Shown here: positions 59,001 through 61,276 of the stretch, in pieces
Layout of the letters: each line of letters opens with the position of its first letter
Position numbering within the stretch: the first letter of the stretch is position 1
Position numbers and translations under genes: made by a program
Notes under the pieces: model-generated
Databases searched by the model: none
Told to the model about the DNA's origin: nothing
Seen by the model: the letters and a program-made list of their open reading frames with translations, nothing else
NCBI GenBank assembly: GCA_945619025.1
Contig: CALZBJ010000011.1
Location: 1 to 61,276 of the forward strand
DNA from: CALZBJ01 sp945619025
Lineage (GTDB): Bacteria; Pseudomonadota; Gammaproteobacteria; Cardiobacteriales; Wohlfahrtiimonadaceae
Direction: 5' to 3'
Length of the DNA: 61,276 nt

Positions 59001-60894
59001 AATTAGAGGTAAAACTCAGCGTTAAGGTGAGATCGCGCGGAACGATATTACCATCGCTATCAGCGGCGAAAATCTCAAAGTCGGCTTTTTGCCCATATCC
59101 AAGATCGCGGGAATTAAAGAGCGGGCGCACCACCGGGACAATCTCTTGCGGCCAAAAGTCTGCGGTAAAATTACGATTAATGCCGGTAGCATCACCATCG
59201 AGCACGCTCACATCCACCATCGCGCGAATAATTTGCTTCGGTAGATTGTTTATATCTGAAAGCGGTAACGAGATGCGTGCCGTTTTCTCTCCTTCATCCG
59301 ATAAAATCTCATTCATGGAGAGTGAGTATTGATCAAGGGATTGATAGAAATATTCGTTGGTGCCCACATACCAATCCTTCTCGCGGGGGAAGGGGTGGAG
59401 ATTCGGCTGTAAACGCGTGGTGATTTTCGCCTCATTGCCCGCAGCGGGTGCGCCAAAGAGATAGCGGCTCGCAATATCAAATTGAAGCGTATCGCGGGCG
59501 GTCAGTTTTGTATGCTCAGGCTTTAAAATAAGCTCCATACGCTCAGGCATAAATTCTTCAATATGGAGTGTAAGCGAGCCATTTGGGATATCAAGTGAAG
59601 GGTCTGTACGGAGCTCAACTTTCCAAATCCCCGTTTTACCATCGTGATCGGTGGTGAAATCCGTTTGATAAAAACCGTTCTCTTTTGCGGTAAGCGTGCG
59701 CGTTTGGACTGCTTTCCCTTCGGTATTAATCAGTTTTACTTCTACCGGTTGCGAAGGTAGAATGCCGCCATCTTGGTCGCGGAGCAACGCATTAACGGTA
59801 ATGGTTTCACCGGGGCGATAGAGCAGGCGATTACTATATAGATGCGCTGGCGCTTTTTGGAAACGGTCACCTGCAATGGCAAAATCGTTTAGATCGAGCG
59901 CAATTTCACGCATCGGCAACATTGAGATATCGTTATTGGTTTTTGCAACTAACAATTCATTTTGTTTGAGTGCACGAGGAATTTCACATAGTCCCTCTTT
60001 AAATTGACAAACATCCTCTTGAATTACGAGCTTGCCCTTTTCTTGACGCCAAATTTCAAGCGTGCCGTGATTGAGCGGTTTGGTGGTTGAAAAGTAGTTG
60101 GCCATTACGAGCGCACGATCACTATATTGACGCACATGCATCCCGATATCCGAGATGAAAAGAATGCGCGCATCGAGCGTACGATTGATCTGTCCGGCAG
60201 GATTTACCGTAACAACATAAGCGCCGGAGGTGATGTTTTTATCGACGGGAATGCGATGTTCGGTCTTTTTATTGAGATCCACATCATTGGGCATCACATA
60301 ACGGAAAATGCCGCTAGGCTTTAAGTGATTACGGCTGATCTCGCGAAGCGTCCAATAATCGAGGGTTTTACCAAGATAGTAATTTTCTAAGAATTGCGCC
60401 GGGTTATCAATATGGAAAAACTCGATATCCACTTCGTTAACGCCGACCGATTCAATCGGAAGTGAGCGTTGAGTGAGCGGCATAACCGGGCCTTTACCGA
60501 TAATATTCACTACTTCAGGCGCTTGCCCTGAATAGATGTAGGTCGTATTAAAGCGCGAATTGTGATTAGTATAATCATTCGGCGTCACAAGATAGCTACC
60601 GGTTTTAATCGGTGTGTAATAGATATATCGGCCATCTTTACTTGCGTGCCATTTCCCAGTTGAAAGCGGCCTCTTAATCTCTTCGCCGGTGTGATAATCG
60701 TAATCAACGATCTCATCGATGGAAAACTGAGCGGGAAGAGCGGCTTCATTAAAGGTTTCGGGGGAATCAAAAAAGATCGCAATCGAGGGCTGATCTTCAA
60801 TGGTGGCAAGATTGATGGAGCTGATGCCGGCAAAGAGCGGCGACAGCAGAGCAGATAAGAATAAAAACAGCGAAATTTGAATGCGCCGTGCCAT
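56095..60894 (-). CDS. yfhM: Bacterial alpha-2-macroglobulin with thioester
   Basis: A large periplasmic protease trap that works with PBP1C to guard the envelope. The 1599-residue protein starts at 60894 (MARRIQISLF) behind GAGGTG; an upstream in-frame start adds 31 unrelated residues. The signal peptide ends near LFAG and has no lipobox Cys, unlike E. coli YfhM, which is a lipoprotein. MG-type beta domains fill the N-terminal half (LYRPGETITVNALLRD near 390), a bait region lies before the complement-like domain, and the thioester CTEQ is at 1129-1132 (YPYGCTEQTTSR). C-terminal helices form the thioester domain, and the end is receptor-binding-like. It is transcribed before pbpC with a terminator between. 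Confidence 0.95.
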   Translation of the reverse strand: MARRIQISLFLFLSALLSPLFAGISSINLATIEDQPSIAIFFDSPETFNEAALPAQFSIDEIVDYDYHTGEEIKRPLSTGKWHASKDGRYIYYTPIKTGSYLVTPNDYTNHNSRFNTTYIYSGQAPEVVNIIGKGPVMPLTQRSLPIESVGVNEVDIEFFHIDNPAQFLENYYLGKTLDYWTLREISRNHLKPSGIFRYVMPNDVDLNKKTEHRIPVDKNITSGAYVVTVNPAGQINRTLDARILFISDIGMHVRQYSDRALVMANYFSTTKPLNHGTLEIWRQEKGKLVIQEDVCQFKEGLCEIPRALKQNELLVAKTNNDISMLPMREIALDLNDFAIAGDRFQKAPAHLYSNRLLYRPGETITVNALLRDQDGGILPSQPVEVKLINTEGKAVQTRTLTAKENGFYQTDFTTDHDGKTGIWKVELRTDPSLDIPNGSLTLHIEEFMPERMELILKPEHTKLTARDTLQFDIASRYLFGAPAAGNEAKITTRLQPNLHPFPREKDWYVGTNEYFYQSLDQYSLSMNEILSDEGEKTARISLPLSDINNLPKQIIRAMVDVSVLDGDATGINRNFTADFWPQEIVPVVRPLFNSRDLGYGQKADFEIFAADSDGNIVPRDLTLTLSFTSNWCIWVYNSGRGWRCHENDSATIQALNTIDKDAGIYRFSVDPYSWGRYELSIVDNETGFETVYPFSSSWDDGQGDQLPAARPMSLNLTLDKVAYQDNDTMKVEIDSPFTGTLMLLVEGDSPLYKKSLKVKKGKNNLSIKLDPSWKRHDLYLTGLLLSKNSKEEIVRALGIQAIRLDRHERSLKAELSFEPVALPEAPVKIKVKVLDPKPNEKLFATLSITDQGILNMTPTQNKKVFNAFFAQKRYNIDIIDYYNRLFGNSTKALLTPKFGGDGEVSETEADLNLTEMKTVSIATELLALNDDGEYEVELMLPDFNGEAKVLATLFSDTRMNETEKQLTIRAPIIADLITPNFIRVNDHNHFSLSLHNMSGNEEAVRVRLESDSLETAFDKTYTLKDKESLNELIPVRLLEYTHYADVNLIIESDVFSTTRNYRIGTIPYAEKAIFYDRAELSVDRPWNKLNTQFSSMTGNVSESLLVSRYPIIDVLTYTSNLFSYPYGCTEQTTSRTFPWLFRSHPILDMEKKAFYQEYLDREKASDRSTPLEYDAWEYQLVENAINRILMRQNRNGGFNLWSSDYHNIAVSSYVADFLYQAARQHPELVPSKTLDEVSAYIKKSVTDMSRKLNYGHHYYLLNDTVYGAWILAREGKLFSADLMIFNKHTDKMSPLSQAYLGAANLVAGNQSVGEAILDKVTFTNWNSYYGYYHTDVAEIALTIDLINQLTAKGVYTAPEGKVKTLMNLMNKRLEKRTYFSTQERYAMIKIGIDTPDDDTPIKLIDQDGKRVDVMPNTMIDSKGFTELRSDEPLYLSYKTEGFPMKRTSTSTFDVEIDRQYQRLGTTANVGDRYLVVLTIKPKRSIKNALIEDEILGGFNLVNPNLVSDNVSEFYRSFNIQAADKRASNMHHEEFRFDRYVASLDLDINKTYTFVYVIEAAIPGDYEVPNTYIEAMYLPELRAVRAYSGKAPISILKSR

Positions 60895-61276
60895 AAAACA
60901 CCTCGGTAATGGGTAGTTGATTGTTATATTTCGAAACATTATACCTAAATTGATATATAAATCAGTGTTTTCTGTCGGTTTTTGCAATAAAAGTTTGCGT
61001 TAAATAACGAATCTTTATTTATCTCTATATAGATAAAGGGTTTTTAAGCGAGGGGTGTTTATATATAAAGGTCTATATATAAGGTAATAAGAAGAGAGTG
61101 GGGGAGGAAGAGCGCACGGGTAGAGGGTCAGAATGGAATGCTAAAGCCTCGCTAAAAGCTTTTTAGAGATTTTTTCAAAAACCCTCAAAATTCTTTCCTC
61201 TATAAATCATGGTCTTATTGCGGATTTATGACAATCTTTCGATTTTCTTTTAAATCGGGGTTGACGTATCTTAAAT
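60895..61276. other. AT-rich gene-free stretch upstream of yfhM
   Basis: This 382-base gap has no supportable gene. It holds two inverted repeats (TTTATCT-N6-AGATAAA at about 61016-61035, and TATATATAA-like runs at 61060-61082) and, at its right end, a possible -35 TTGACG (61261-61266) of a plus-strand promoter cut by the window edge. Confidence 0.5.

Overview
This window reads as a piece of a gammaproteobacterial chromosome: dense, mid-40s percent GC by eye, with standard housekeeping genes (adk, guaA, infA, rph, dxs-ispA-xseB, glyQ, dapB, dksA, dsbB, dnaA, rsmI, gpsA, lon, pbpC-yfhM) and a CpxRA envelope-stress module. Gene content (PilG/Chp-type genes, ecotin, HugZ-type heme operon, PBP1C with a bacterial alpha-2-macroglobulin, non-enterobacterial gene order) fits a Cardiobacteriales-like lineage such as Ignatzschineria/Wohlfahrtiimonas. 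That placement is inference and was not searched.

Layout. 1-100: 3' end of a 5S rRNA and its terminator, the end of an rRNA operon. 0.2-9.9 kb: an unknown exported protein, adk, an unusual guaA, an orphan outer-membrane efflux lipoprotein behind a palindromic operator, tRNA-Pro(GGG), infA, a HAD phosphatase, rph, then the xseB-ispA-dxs operon on the minus strand. 10-17.5 kb: a large MscS-type channel overlapping glyQ (no glyS follows), a signal-less PhnD-like protein, an IMPase-family phosphatase, tRNA-Ser(GGA), a membrane protein, ecotin and an alpha/beta hydrolase. 17.5-19.5 kb: a defence gene, an AvcD-type antiphage deoxycytidylate deaminase. 19.5-27.5 kb: a TPR protein, aspartate dehydrogenase and a Fur-boxed heme uptake operon (TonB receptor, HmuTUV, HugZ). 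27.5-30.5 kb: dapB behind a structured leader, dksA, tRNA-Ala(GGC), tRNA-Glu(TTC), dsbB. 30.6-38.6 kb: pilG, a PilJ-like receptor, a ChpA/FimL-like scaffold, mlaFE and dnaA. 38.6-43.6 kb: yraN/rsmI, an MFS carrier with deoC, a SuhB-like pseudo-phosphatase and a phosphodiester glycosidase-like protein. 43.6-46.7 kb: cpxA, cpxR and a divergent CpxP-like Asn/Met-rich protein with CpxR boxes between them. 46.8-61 kb: trkH, gpsA, a porin, lon with a sigma32-like promoter, pbpC and yfhM.

Most notable: (1) GMP synthetase whose glutaminase domain has decayed to about 100 residues with no catalytic Cys or His-Pro-Glu; (2) a SuhB homologue that has lost its metal-binding motifs, leaving a candidate pure antitermination factor; (3) a Pil-Chp cluster with no CheA kinase domain, no CheW and a receptor lacking the canonical signalling tip; (4) AvcD with a possible AvcI RNA upstream; (5) a CpxRA regulon gene encoding an N/M/Q/R-rich tail, with CpxR half-sites in helical phase. 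No CRISPR array, insertion sequence or prophage was seen.
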